Below, piece by piece: positions 23,897 to 36,206 of a stretch of DNA of 64,000 nt. This DNA is from Purshia tridentata (lineage: Eukaryota; Streptophyta; Magnoliopsida; Rosales; Rosaceae), in assembly GCA_003254885.1 (NCBI GenBank), contig QANT01009189.1, forward strand, positions 1 through 64,000, read 5' to 3'. Every line of letters starts with the position of its first letter. Position 1 is the first letter of the stretch. The translations under genes and the position numbers were made by a program. The notes beneath the pieces are model-generated. The model had not been told where the DNA came from. It saw nothing but the letters and a program-made list of their open reading frames with translations, and did no database searches.

Positions 23897-25256
23897 ATGG
23901 CCGAAGAATCCCATTTTCCAGAAGCAGCAAAAGACCCAAAGAGGAGGAGAGTGGGGAAGAAGAAGGGATCCAAGTCTAATAAGAAAGCAAAGATGATGTC
24001 ACCGTCAGCTGAAGGCAATAGAGGCATGAAGCCTAGGAAGATTGACAAGAAAATGAAGAAATTGTTTCGGAAACGAGCCCGAGAGTACAATTCGGAGGAC
24101 GAGTCCGAACACGAAAAAGAAGGAGCTTTGGGCAATAATAATGAGGAGGAGGAGCTAGGTGGTGGGTCTTCTTCCGGTGAAGAAGCAGGAGCCGAAGGCG
24201 GTCGTGGTCACAGTATGCCGAATGTGGATAATGAGTTCTCGGAGGACGAGGAGGGCGGTGTGATTCAGCCCGGAATAACGAGATTTACGGAGGGTTGCAA
24301 TGCCTTTAGGTCGGCATTCAGGAGTATAATCAAGAAGAGTGTCCATGATGATGTTTTGGTGAGAAATCGTCGTTAGAGTTGAACTCTCATGTGTAATTGT
24401 TTAGTTGGGACTTTGTGTTAAAAGTTTGATTGCTTTGCAGGGACCGGTGTTATCGGCACACAAGAATCTTGTTGCGGAAAAGCTTGCTGAAGAGGAAGCT
24501 GAGCGCAAGGTCAAGGGTGAGGCGAAGAGGGAAAAGCAATTGGTAATTCATAGTTCAATCTTGTATGCATTTATGTGTTTTGGTTTTTAGGTATATCAAA
24601 TATGTGTGTCCAACTATTTACTATGTGCTTAAATGTTTAATGCTTATTTGTTTGGTGCCTTTCAATTTGATAGGTGATAGAAAAGGGGCATGTGAAACCT
24701 GCCAACTATTTGGATGCGCATGAAAAGTTTCTAATTGGTGTTTCTACGAAAGGAGGTGCCCCATTTTTTTCCCCCCTTTTTGTCTTTTGGGATTCATCAA
24801 ATTCTTTCTCATCCTGACTTTATTTCTATTTACCATGTGCAATGCTGGATTTTCAGTGGTCAAGTTGTTCAATGCTGTAAGTTTCTTTATGAGAATCTAA
24901 TCGTGTTTGTTGTTTTCAAATTTTTTTTTTCTTTCCGGAGATTCTTTTTCCGTTGGTCACATTTAATCATGAGCTCCTATTGGTATCTAATGCAGGTCAA
25001 CAAGGCACAAAATGCTCAGAAAGGACTGAATCCTTCCAAGTTTAAAGATGCAAAAGGTATTCTTTTAATTACTGCAGGCTTCAGTTTGAGACTCCTCATT
25101 CTTCTTGCCAATTTACATGGTTAAGTTTAAGATATGAATTATGAGCTTGTGTTACTTTTAAACTCTTAAACTGAAATTGGAAGTTATGTGTTGATTTTAC
25201 TCTTTATATTGAGACTGGAAGCATACTTATCATTCTATCTATATAAATCTCTTCCA

Positions 25257-25336
<80 letters not shown>

Positions 25337-26707
25337 ACAGACACACACACATGCACGCATCTCATTGAACATGTAAGTTTGTTAACTTTGTTACTTTTTC
25401 CTGAGATGTTCTCTGTTTTCTCATAGTTTGGTTTCCTTTAAAACCATGGTTTGACTTCCGAATACCAGGGGTATACTACAAAGTCATCATTTGTACTCAA
25501 CCTCTCAAAGAACCCATAACCTTGCAAGTTTTGTTGTCAGTCTAAGTTTTACTAGTAAGCTCGAATGTGTACGGAAGTTCGCCAAAAAACAATTTTTGAA
25601 GTATGCTACTCACTCAGTTATCATATCCATATTTTGCTGCTCTCCAACTCACCTCACCTAAGAGAAGAGCTGCAATGCCATGTCATTGATACCTACATAA
25701 TGATCATTGCTCAGGAACATATTTTTTTTGGGGTAATTATTGAAACTCCGATTACAAAATCTAGCTTATCGTCATTTTTTATATGTAACATTTACAAAAG
25801 CCATGCATTGTGGTCCCATTGTTGGGACAATTTGATGAGTCCCAATATTTGTTGGGTGAGACTTATAGAATACATGTTTTTATGTTGTCAGTGGCAATGT
25901 TTGACTTTAAAATGTGGAAACTTATTTCTTTTCTGCTTTTGTGTGTTTAACCTAGTCATTGTTGTTTAAATGTTTCCAGTGATACAAAAGCGGAGGAAAG
26001 AAGCTTTCTTTTCAGAGTTACGCAATAGATCCTCGTCAAGTGCTTCTGCAAAGGTTGGCCACTTTCATATTCCTTTTTCTGTTATTTGCATTCTGCCACA
26101 GCTTTTGGTTTCTTGATGTTTCTTACGGGTGGAAGGAATGGTTGTTGGCATTCTTGGTTTTCACATTCAAAAATTTAAACAATCATACACCATTGCTCCA
26201 AATTTATATGGAGGAATTGGGACATCATGTTGAAGTTCCTTTTTTCTAAATATACTTATCTTCCTATCATCCGGTTATCATCTGGTTATCTATAAAATTT
26301 ATGAAGGTAGACATAAACTAAGCTAGCAAACAGTGTAGAGTCGATATACTTTTAATTACTTTTGTGGTTTTTACATTTGAGAATGACTTAACACGCAGGC
26401 TCATACGTCTAATGATGGTGAAGGGCCTGCCTGGGCTCCATTACGAGATAATTACATGCTAACAAATCCCAAGCTGAAGGACTGGGATAAGATGCCAGTA
26501 AGGATCTGTGACTACATCTTTTAAAGTGTTACACTTGTGGAAGTTTCTCTCTCTCTCTCTCTTTCACACACACAAAAATTTGGGAGCATGCAGTCTAGTA
26601 GTCTTATTGCTTTCAGTGATATTTACTTTGCAATCTGCATACAGGATACAGTTGTGGCCGATGACGTTGGAAGGGCGTCTGAAGATAGTGGTTCCGATGA
26701 TGATTAA
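23897..26707 (+). CDS. RRP15: RRP15-like ribosomal RNA processing protein
   Basis: Eight exons keep phase: 23897-24358, 24441-24542, 24674-24755, 24857-24876, 24996-25056, 25980-26053, 26399-26497 and 26645-26707. They give 320 residues. The N-terminal third is Lys/Arg-rich with acidic serine clusters, typical of nucleolar proteins. The RRP15 core starts around residue 125 with ITRFTEGCNAFRSAF and HKNLVAEKLAEEEAERK and continues to VIQKRRKEAFFSELR. The end is acidic (EDSGSDDD). In yeast, Rrp15p is needed for 27S pre-rRNA processing and 60S subunit assembly, and this protein should act in the nucleolus. The ATG at 23897 is the first AUG in frame; codons further upstream are not AUG. Exon 4 is only 20 bases. 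A telo-box upstream supports co-regulation with ribosome genes. Confidence 0.9.
25258..25332. repeat. (CT)n microsatellite in RRP15 intron 5
   Basis: About 36 CT dinucleotides with one TTT interruption are followed by a short AC run. They lie inside the 923-bp intron between exons 5 and 6, and produce the repetitive open frame that covers this stretch. Confidence 0.95.
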
Positions 26708-28202
26708 TGATGATGTGGAACTGCACAAACTGCCATATGCTGATTGGTTGTGAGACTGACATTTTGTCGACTTAAAATATTATCTCGTTGCTACTGCATA
26801 GGAATTTTGTATTCAATTTTTATTAATTATGATAGGTGAGTTCTTCAAAATATGGTTGCTAAAGTATATGATTACTCTCTTCTATTTTTATTTTTGTTTT
26901 CGATCTTTCCCTTTCTCATTTTGTGCAAAACTTCTTTGACCTGTAGCACATTTTGACAAGCAGCTTTCAGGAATTGTTAATCAATTCATGCAGTTTCCAT
27001 TGTTGGATTTACTTTGACCTCAAAATTCCACTTTTACACAGTTCTAGTCGTCGTGATGACGGTCACCATGGAACGTGGTGAAAGCACAAATCTGCTTTCA
27101 TTTTTTTCGGGTATATAAAGCACAGATCAGCAGATCGTAGTAAACATGAAAATAACTGTTTATGCCTGAAATGGCATGCTTTTGTTTAGCTTCAAGGCCT
27201 AAGCCTTGAGATTCATGCTTCCTGGTATTTCTTTCGACTATATACGGTACAAAAAACTTCCATTAGAAAAGAGTTAACAATATTTGGATATTTAATTGTA
27301 TTGGGACCTACTACAACAAAAGAAACGATCAAAATTAGTGATACCTCACCTTTATGATGTATTTTTCTTATAGAAAACAACAAAGTGACAAACTATAAAC
27401 ACTACAGTTATAAGGTGAACTGTATTCCAATCAAAATCCTATTACATTTATGGCAACAAAAACAAAAAACACCACCCCCAAAAAGAAAGTAAACAATGAA
27501 AGCTAACCCTATAGGTATTACTACAAACTATTTTCCCCTAACTGCATAAGTAATTATCCTATCTACCCGGGTCCAAGAAAAGAAAGTGAAATAAACTTAC
27601 AACTTCAAGTTTATTGTCTGACCCTGCAATTGTTTGAGGTCATAACACTCTCAACTGCATACACATAGGATCCTGTGCATGTCAAATGGAACAGAAAAGC
27701 GAAAATTACAATTGCAGGCTGCTATTCTACCGGCGATGGCCATGGCAGCCACTTTATAGATGTCATCAGAGCAGGAGGGCAAAAAAAATACAACTGGGAT
27801 AATCAACACCAAGCATAATTATGGAATTATGGCTGGAAAACCAAAATGAATCCTCCCTGGAAAATGATTGAGCACATGAACTTTGCACAGAGAAAAATAA
27901 AAGCGAATGAAAACTCATAGCTTAAAGTTGAGGGCAAACTATACGGTCTAGAATCATGTCATGATCCGTCAATCGCTTATGGTGATTGTAGAATCAGAAA
28001 TCTGCTCACTTTATTGGTGAAGCATAAGAAACCTGGTTTTTTGCATCTACCCTTTCACCTGATTGAGATACAATATGCAGCTTGTCACTGCACAAGGAAA
28101 AGATGCATCGATTCATCCATTGTTAGGTAATAATAACTCAAGTCTTTCCAATCAAACATCAAGTGTTTCTTTTGTTTTATGAAGCATGGTTAAAAATTTT
28201 AC
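26708..28202. other. Convergent spacer between RRP15 and the COL gene
   Basis: No coding sequence is supported. Both neighbouring genes end here, so the stretch should contain two 3' UTRs. The middle around 27240-27560 is A-rich and includes an ACTACAACAAAAG word that recalls a CACTA end, but no partner was found. Confidence 0.4.
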
Positions 28203-31200
28203 TCAGTAGCTTCTGGTTCTGGTCTGGTTCAAAGGGTCATAATCATAAACATCACCAGCTTTAATAAAGCGCCCTTTCACACGCTTTCTTACATCAGCCC
28301 TTGCTTTGCGGGAAGCATACCTAACCCTTTTCTCGAACCTATCAAAAAGACAACAGACGATTACAGATCCTCAAAAGACAGAACAACACGCAAAAGTTTT
28401 CATGACAAAATAAAAATTGTTTAAATGCAACCACCTCAGCTAGAGGAAAGTACAGATGAAAAAGAAAAATCAAGATACCCTGTATCTATATAAATGGGAG
28501 ATCATTAAAAAAATATATATAGTTCTGTTCCTGGATGTTGCAATACAAAGCGGTAAAGAATAAATGAATGAAATAATTATCACACACACAGAGACAAGTA
28601 GTGGAGCGTGTGTGTAACATATTATTGTACTTTCTGGCCATAACTTACTTGCGTGCCTTCTTTTTTTCCTTGTAACGCATAACAGCATCACTACGGTTAG
28701 CTGATTGCAAGGAACTCTCAGGGCATGGAGGACACCATGGAGGCTCTCCCATGAGAAGCATTGAGGAAGCCCCACAATCTTGACAGTCTCCAGCACTACT
28801 CTCTCCAGTGAGGCCCGAAAATGAAAGGTTTGAAGGTGCTTGCCTTGGCGTAAAACAAATAACTGGTTCAGTTTTTGTACTCATTACAGAATCAGCAGAT
28901 GCTGCGTTACTGCATGCTGGCTGCAATGCATTTACCCGTCCAACTGAAGATCCCTGAAAAAAAAAAAAAACACTTATATTTTATCACAAGAACATTTCAT
29001 AAACTCAATTTCAGACATTACTTAACAACAGTAGGAATAAAAAATAAAAAATTTGTCTAGCATGGCTACATGCCTGAAAAGATAAAACCTCGGTGACTGG
29101 AGCACTTGTTTTATGATGGATGACATGTTCAAAAGTAATAAACAATAGTTAAATGAAATCATTTCCCGTAGTTAATGCTACTTTCCAACTCCCGATGCCA
29201 ACTGACATGACAATAGTATTTCCACTTACTTAGAAAATATAAAACCATTGTTGATAGGATAGCTAGTCAAATGCATGTTCCATAATCAATTGGAAGAGCA
29301 ACTGAGTATGGCTTTCTTGAGACTAAAAAACTAGATTTTCTTCTCCAGTATAGGCACGCATACACACATTAAAAAGTAGTGAAAAGCGTACTTTACTAAG
29401 GGAAGGGCCACCTTATACACTACAGTAACACAAAAACAGATCAAGAAAATACAAGCAGCATAAAGCATGAAAAAAGGAGATAAAATTACCTCGGCAGCAA
29501 GAACATCCTGACAATTGGAATCAGCCCTGGACATGTCCTTTATACCAAACAGGCTATCAATCCCACCATTCTTGAAAAGCTCTTCAGAGTGATTGAGGGA
29601 TACACCAAATAGTTCATCATAATTTTCAAGATTCAGATCCATTTCATCCATATTAAAATCATCATAAAGGTCATCATTTTCACACGGGCCAGAATCTTTT
29701 GTCCCATGAAAGCATAACTGCATATTAATAACATGAAATTGCAAAGGTTATTGATGAAGAAACTATCAAACTTCAAACAAAATCACACAGATTTAGAGGA
29801 AAACAAATTCTTGTAGCGAATCCCAATTAGTTGGCACTACATTGTTAAGCTGCATTATACACACAGTAAGCAGACATGGGATAGAATGATTTGGTAATAG
29901 AGAATGCAAAGCTGAAAAACCCAATGAAGAGGTCATTCCAAACATTATAAAAAGGAAAGACCCAGAGTACAGAGAACCAGAAAGCAAGATGCCAACAACT
30001 GTCCCACATAGAAACAATACAGACAGGGCAACTATTGAATACAGACCAGAACAATAGACTGTAAGTCAAGCAGTTTATCTAGAACAAAGTAATATTTACC
30101 TCATTCAAAAATGAGAACACATCATTATTTATCTCATAGGAACAATACCTATCTCAATATTTATCCAGAACAGAATCATAGACTACTAGTCCAACATATA
30201 GTTGGACAGTTTAATGGCTGACAAATCATAATTGGAGAAAAAATCATAAAATCTATACATCTCGATGGTATATCTTAATCCCATGATTCAATGACATCTG
30301 TTTGCAGACATTGATGCAAGGTGTGGAAGCTACCATTGGATGATTTCAAGCCAAAGAATAAATTGTGCTAGACCAGCAATCCCCTTGACACAGACCCAAT
30401 AGATCACACTTAGAGAGTAAAACATGCCACAAGGTATGAACAGTGGGCACGGAAAAAGGAACTGAAGAAGTCTAGACCTCATACACATATTAAGTATATC
30501 AATGCTTGGGAAAGGAGTAGAGCTGGTATACTTGTAGAATTTGGGCATTAAAAATTGACCGGGTCATTGCCATAATAAATAGGATATCATAGGATGAAGT
30601 TCCATAATGGGACTTATTAGTCAAATACAGGAGAAAGAAAATAGATGGCAAATGATGAGAAGATATATTTACAGAAAAATGTTCATAGAAGTATTGCACG
30701 AAACATAACTTCTTTTTACTTTCTAGGATAAAATGTAAGTAGTTACTACATGCCTATGTTTCATAGGAATATAAAATCATGATTAGGAAATATGAAACAG
30801 TGGACAAGTATATACTTGCCATCATATTTTAGCATTAATCTATTATCAATATTCAAAAAGGGTATAAAATGTGAAACCAATCAACAAAAAAACACACACG
30901 AAAGCAAGCTATCTTGCTTTGAACATTAATGAAACTAACATGCTGCCAGGCATCTGAGATTTCCTTTAAAAGAAAAACATAAGACGATTACAAACCATGA
31001 AGATAATACTTTTGAAAGTCATAGTATACCTTGGGCAATGTTGCATTTTCAGATCCAGCCAGCTGGCCAACAGCATGAGAAGCAGAGTTACCTTCAGGCA
31101 ATGAAGAGGAACCACCCAAAACACTAGACTTCTCCATGTTACGCACATCATTGACTTCAACTGTATCAGATGCATTATGTCTAGCTCCATTTTCTGGAGG

Positions 31201-31617
31201 GCTCCAAGCACTTCCAGTACTGTTCTCGGCGATGCTCATCAATCCCATCTCCTGCTCGCAAGCAGATTCACCGGCAGAAGGTAAATCTAATACGAATGAC
31301 CAGATAGAAGACAGTTCGGAAGCTGATGGGCAGCCAGAGTAACAATTGAGGGTTTGTCTCTTGTGTGTTGAAGCTGAGGTAGATGTGCCATGGCCCATCC
31401 AATCACAATTCTGACAAAGAGACACTCTCTCTTCTGTGCATCTTACAAATGCCGGTTGTGAATTGCATCTTTCACAAATAAGTGTTCTTGAGTGACGTCT
31501 AGACAGCGCATTAGCAGAGTGGACATTTCGGTCACATGATAAACATAAGCACGCAGCATCAGACCGGCAATACACCATGGACCTTTGATCCCCACAGAAA
31601 TCACACATGTAACCCAT
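28203..31617 (-). CDS. COL9: CONSTANS-like B-box/CCT transcription factor (COL9/COL10 type)
   Basis: Four exons keep phase: 31030-31617, 29490-29717, 28649-28953 and 28203-28338. They give 418 residues. Two tandem B-boxes occupy about residues 4-90 ([47 protein letters not shown]). A variable acidic and Ser-rich middle follows. The CCT domain lies at about residues 358-401 ([34 protein letters not shown]), and the last intron falls inside it. Two B-boxes with this C-terminus place it with Arabidopsis COL9 (BBX7) and COL10 (BBX8), nuclear regulators of flowering time under photoperiod. The gene symbol is a subfamily call, since COL9 and COL10 cannot be told apart here. The neighbouring RRP15 gene mirrors At5g48240/At5g48250. 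Confidence 0.93.
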
Positions 31618-34600
31618 GTTTCAAATGACTTCTCTCCTCTTCCAATCAAAACTTATCCAATTTCCAAACCTCTAGCCAAACTAATATGAATCGAAGTGAA
31701 ACTAGCTTCTTAGACAGACCCCAATTCTTCTGAGTGTTTCTTACTAGAACCTTCAAATAACATCATAAAAAGGCATTCAGTATTATTGCTGCCAAAAGAC
31801 TTTAGAAGACGATGAAGTTTTTGTAGACAAAGCAATCTAAACAAAGAGGAGGTTATTATGTCATTTCTAGCCTACATGGGGGTGTGCATAAAATTTTATA
31901 GATCATTTTTCTCTTGTCTAGGAGTAGGTCCGAGTGCTAATGTGAAAAGAAGAAAATTTACAAAACAACAAAATCAAGAAAAAATCCGTTTTGCTCTGAT
32001 ATGGCAAAAATAATGAATATGAAAACTCCAAAATTTTACAGCTTCAACATATCAACTGATAACACCAAAAACTGAGATAAGGAACATATTTACACCGATT
32101 AAATTATAAAAGGTGATCCATAACAGCAAAAATAACATGATTTCAAACAACAGCTTCAAAGATGCAATTATTTTGTGAAAGAATTTTTTTTAAGAAGTTA
32201 AAATTGATGAAAAAATATAAAATTTTGCAGTGATTTAGAAAAGGATATAAAGCAGCAAATAAACAATTTAACAACTTTTCATCACCCAAAGAGAGAGATG
32301 AGCTTTTTGCTGAACAAACAAACAATTTTTCAGCACCATGTAGAGCAAACAGAATTGAAGGACCAAATCACAGAGATTAGCTTCATAATTCTATAGAATC
32401 AAAAAGAAGAAAAGGGTAATTCAAGGACCTATTCCTCACCATCTCTGGCATAGCATCAGACCCACCCACAAAATAAAAACTCAAAAACAAAAAAAACAAA
32501 AATTTATTACAGCACCCAGAAAGCTTTGAACTAGAAAAAAGCCTGAAAAGTAGTAACAGAAAATTAACAGACAGACAGAGCATTCAGGAAAATTTACCGT
32601 ACATGAGAGGGAGGACAAGATCGGTATACAGCTTTTGATTTTTGTTTTAACTAAATAATTAAAAAACAAAACAAAAACTTTACAAGCTTTTGAAAACCCT
32701 AAGCATGAGAGCTAGCTGAGGTTTTCCAAAATTTTCTATGTGAGATGGAAAAGAGATAGAAAGACTGGATATGGGTTTGGGTTGAGGGGTGGGTGTGACC
32801 TTGTGAGCATAAGCATAATGTTTTGTGTCAGAGGCAAAGATGGTGACTTCAGCAAAGTTGATAAAAAGTGCATTACTTATGTGGGTCCCTGTCCTTTTCC
32901 TAGTGAAAGGAAAAAGTTAGGCCTTTCCCTTTTCTAGGTCCCTCCATCATATAAATATTATTCAATTTTGTAAGCTACTCTCATACTCATCATACTCATC
33001 AATTTCATTATCATGCTCTGTTTTTCTTATTTTTCCCTTTTGGATCACAAATAAGGAGAAGTTGTTAAAAAGTGCTTCCACACGATGCTCTTTTGCTGTG
33101 GCCTAACTCCAGCTTATGTGGGTATGACTTCTTTTGCATCTGCCCCTTGTTTTTGTTTCCATTTTTGCTTATTTATTTGCTTTTTATGTTTTCTTTGTTT
33201 CTGCTTTTCTTTTTTTCTTCTTTTATTTTCCATCTGATTTTTTATGCTTCAGTCGGCCATCCAATCCAATATCCAAAGGGCACCTTTTCTTTTGTACTCT
33301 CTTAACGCCACAACCCCTAGTCCGATTCTTAAAGCTCTGGAAACCTCATGAGTGCCAATGAGGCAACTTGGAATCCAACAATAATAAGCTGATAATGATT
33401 GTCATGTACTCGTAATTCCACAACATAATACGAGCCCATTGCAACCTAGAAATACATTTTACTTGTAAGCAATAAGTATGGTGTCGTATTTTCATTATAT
33501 TTATCTTATATGGTGGGTTATATATGTGGATTATACTTTAAATTGCTCCAACAAATATCGTAAATATTAAATGGGACGCATCATTATTATTCTACTTAGT
33601 ATATATCACATGTTATACATGTTAATGATTGTTAAATTTTTCTAACAAGTACTCAAACCATGATAATAGAAAACCCTAGCTGCCACCAAAAAAAAAAAAT
33701 TCTTCCCTCTCCTCAACTCTTCCTCTCTCAGTCGAGTGTTCTAGGGGTGAGGGTGTTGGCCCTTGTGCATCTCACAAGCCCGACCCTCCCCCTGCCTCTC
33801 TTTTTTACAATTTTGGTATGACTTATGGGTCACTCTCCTCTTTCAAAGTGAGAGTTTTTTTGGCTTCTAGTTTTAGAGGTAATGCGCACTGGGTCATATC
33901 ATCAACGAAGAGATTAGCATGATAGAACAGCGAAATCAACAACAAAATGAATGAAGGTTGTGGTTTCACACCTTTGATTTGGCGCACTTGGTGGTCGCAG
34001 CTTCGCATCCTCGATCTACGGACAAAGAGTAGGTGATTACTGCTTGGTGGTGCTAGCTATGTTTTTGTTTGTTTATTTTGTTTATTTTGTTTTGATTCAT
34101 GCTTGTGTAGTTCAGCCTCTAATAGTCTTGGGTTTTGTTTTACAGGTGTAGAACTTTTTTTCTTATGTCTGATATTAAATGTGGAAGTGCCTTGAACTGG
34201 AATGATGTGTTTATGCCCTTCAATACCACCATGTTCCATCATTATAAATTAGTTCGGCATAAAATTGAGCTAATTTTTTATGCAAATTTTGTTTGTCGTC
34301 TTGTTTATGTTATCTTTTGGTTCACAGTATCAAGTTGATGATTTTGTATCTGATAGTCCTTTCTAGATTAAACCTTGAGAATTCCACAGTGACCTAATTC
34401 AAAATATCTTGCTCTAGGTAGTACATAAACTACAAAAAATTAGTATTTTGTTGCTTTGTAGAAAAATTATTGATACTGTATATTTAATCATAATTTTCTA
34501 ATGATTATATTTAAACCTAAACATTTATTTGGTTAATCACACTTTGCATACCATTTCTGATTTACAATATTGTAATATAAGACGATGATTTTTCTTTTAC

Positions 34601-36206
34601 AAAACTATTAATTTCATTGTTTCTTATCATAGCATCAAAATCAGGGCTGTCCATCATCTTTCATTGATTAAAATATAGATGGATAAGGAAGAGAGAATCC
34701 TATATTCCTATTGATTCCTTTTATGTGCTTGAACCTTTAAATGGCTAAATCCCATATAAGTTGGAAGGGAAGAAAAAAGAAAAAGAAAAAGAAAAAGAAA
34801 AAAAGAGAGAGAGAAAAGTGTAATGGGAAGAGAGTATAATATTATGAGATGATGTAGAGTGGAGAATATAGAAGATATGATTTAATGAAGGAGTGCGCAG
34901 CTCCAACTTATTTATATACAGATAAGGCATTAGCATTGTACACGTAATATCAAAAGCCCACTTGACATGTGAGATCCAACCCCACTTTCACAAAAAGTAC
35001 AACCCTTTTTCCCAATCTTTAATACTATGTTAGATATTTACCTAACTGACGTTTCCCTAAAATAATTGACTCTGCCACCTCATGCCACGTGCCCCCCCAT
35101 AAATATCCTTTCCTCCCTGGACTTAATATCTCACTCCCAGCCAGTCTGGTATGGACAACTGACAAGGACCAAATAACATGCCACTGAACTCCAGTAAAAA
35201 AAAACAGAAGGAAAATTGTTGACCTACATGCGCACACAGTAACATTCTGGGTTCTGCAAGCTTTATCATTATTTGCTAATTTATAAAACAAAAATCAAAC
35301 CTACCCAGTTTGATGTTTGGCACTGAATGATTTAGATTTGTAACCCATTTTCATATCATGGATGAAGAAAGCAGCTTGTTACAGTAGAAAAATGAAGTTT
35401 TTTTTTTTTTTTTTTGGGCATAAAAGAGGGATAGAGGAAAGTGGTCCAGTCGGCCAACTTAAGATATGAAACAAGTAGAGAACCATCGACAATTCAACTC
35501 AAGTTTTTCCAATATAGACCCGGAAATATCTTCTAGCCGACAAACCAAAAATAGCTTTCGGTAGCTTGCCAAGACAAACTGTCATTTTACATGGGACTCA
35601 AATTCTCCAAAATATCTACTTAAAATATCTAGCTAACAAGGTGTTTTTTTTTTTTTTGACCAATTAGCTAACAACGTATAGGAAGAAAATAATGTAACAA
35701 ACAAAATCCTTTTAAAAAAAAATGACCAATGGTTGATTTTTTTTAAAGTATAAATGTGGGAAAAAGGATTTACATAAGAGAAATTGGATTAAGAATAAAA
35801 TACACAATATTTGGGTTCAAATAAAGCACTCTAAACCAAAAAAAAACACGAAAACCAACATTAAATACGAAAAAATTACTCATATTAAACATAACCATGA
35901 AGATCAAGTATCTAAATAATGTAGTGAGGTTTGAGTTAGATAGGTGGCATTTGATTTAACTATAATGTTCATGAGAAGAATAGCATTGAAGGGAAGAAAA
36001 AATTGTATTTACAAGTGACACACATGCATGCTCAACATCGTAGTATTCTACAACTTATATTGATTTTCTTTTGTTTTCAAAAGTTTGCAGGGGACATGTC
36101 TCCTATTAAGGAAATGTTCTGCCCCTGTATGCAATTAAAAGAAGTCCAACGATGTGTTGGTGCCACCTTTACCCTCCCTTTGGGAATATACTAAAGTTTG
36201 TGAAGC
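31618..36206. other. Long spacer upstream of the COL gene; no gene supported
   Basis: The part up to about 32760 is probably the COL promoter and leader. From about 33660 to 34150 there is a transcript-like, less AT-rich segment beginning AAAACCCTAGCTGCC, with CT-rich sequence and then GGTGCTAGC near its end. It could be a decayed element leader or an expressed noncoding piece. A (GAAAAA)n run lies at about 34773-34800. The rest is AT-rich with T or A runs. Many short open frames exist but none has recognisable features. Confidence 0.35.

Noticed and set aside
25188-25376. Plus-strand frame rich in Ser and Leu
   Set aside because: It is translated CT microsatellite within RRP15 intron 5.
27305-27330. 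ACTACAACAAAAG resembling a CACTA end
   Set aside because: The preceding base does not complete CACTA and no inverted partner or subterminal repeats are near.
33072-33361. Two overlapping Phe-rich frames
   Set aside because: They are T-rich low-complexity DNA with no start context or homologue.
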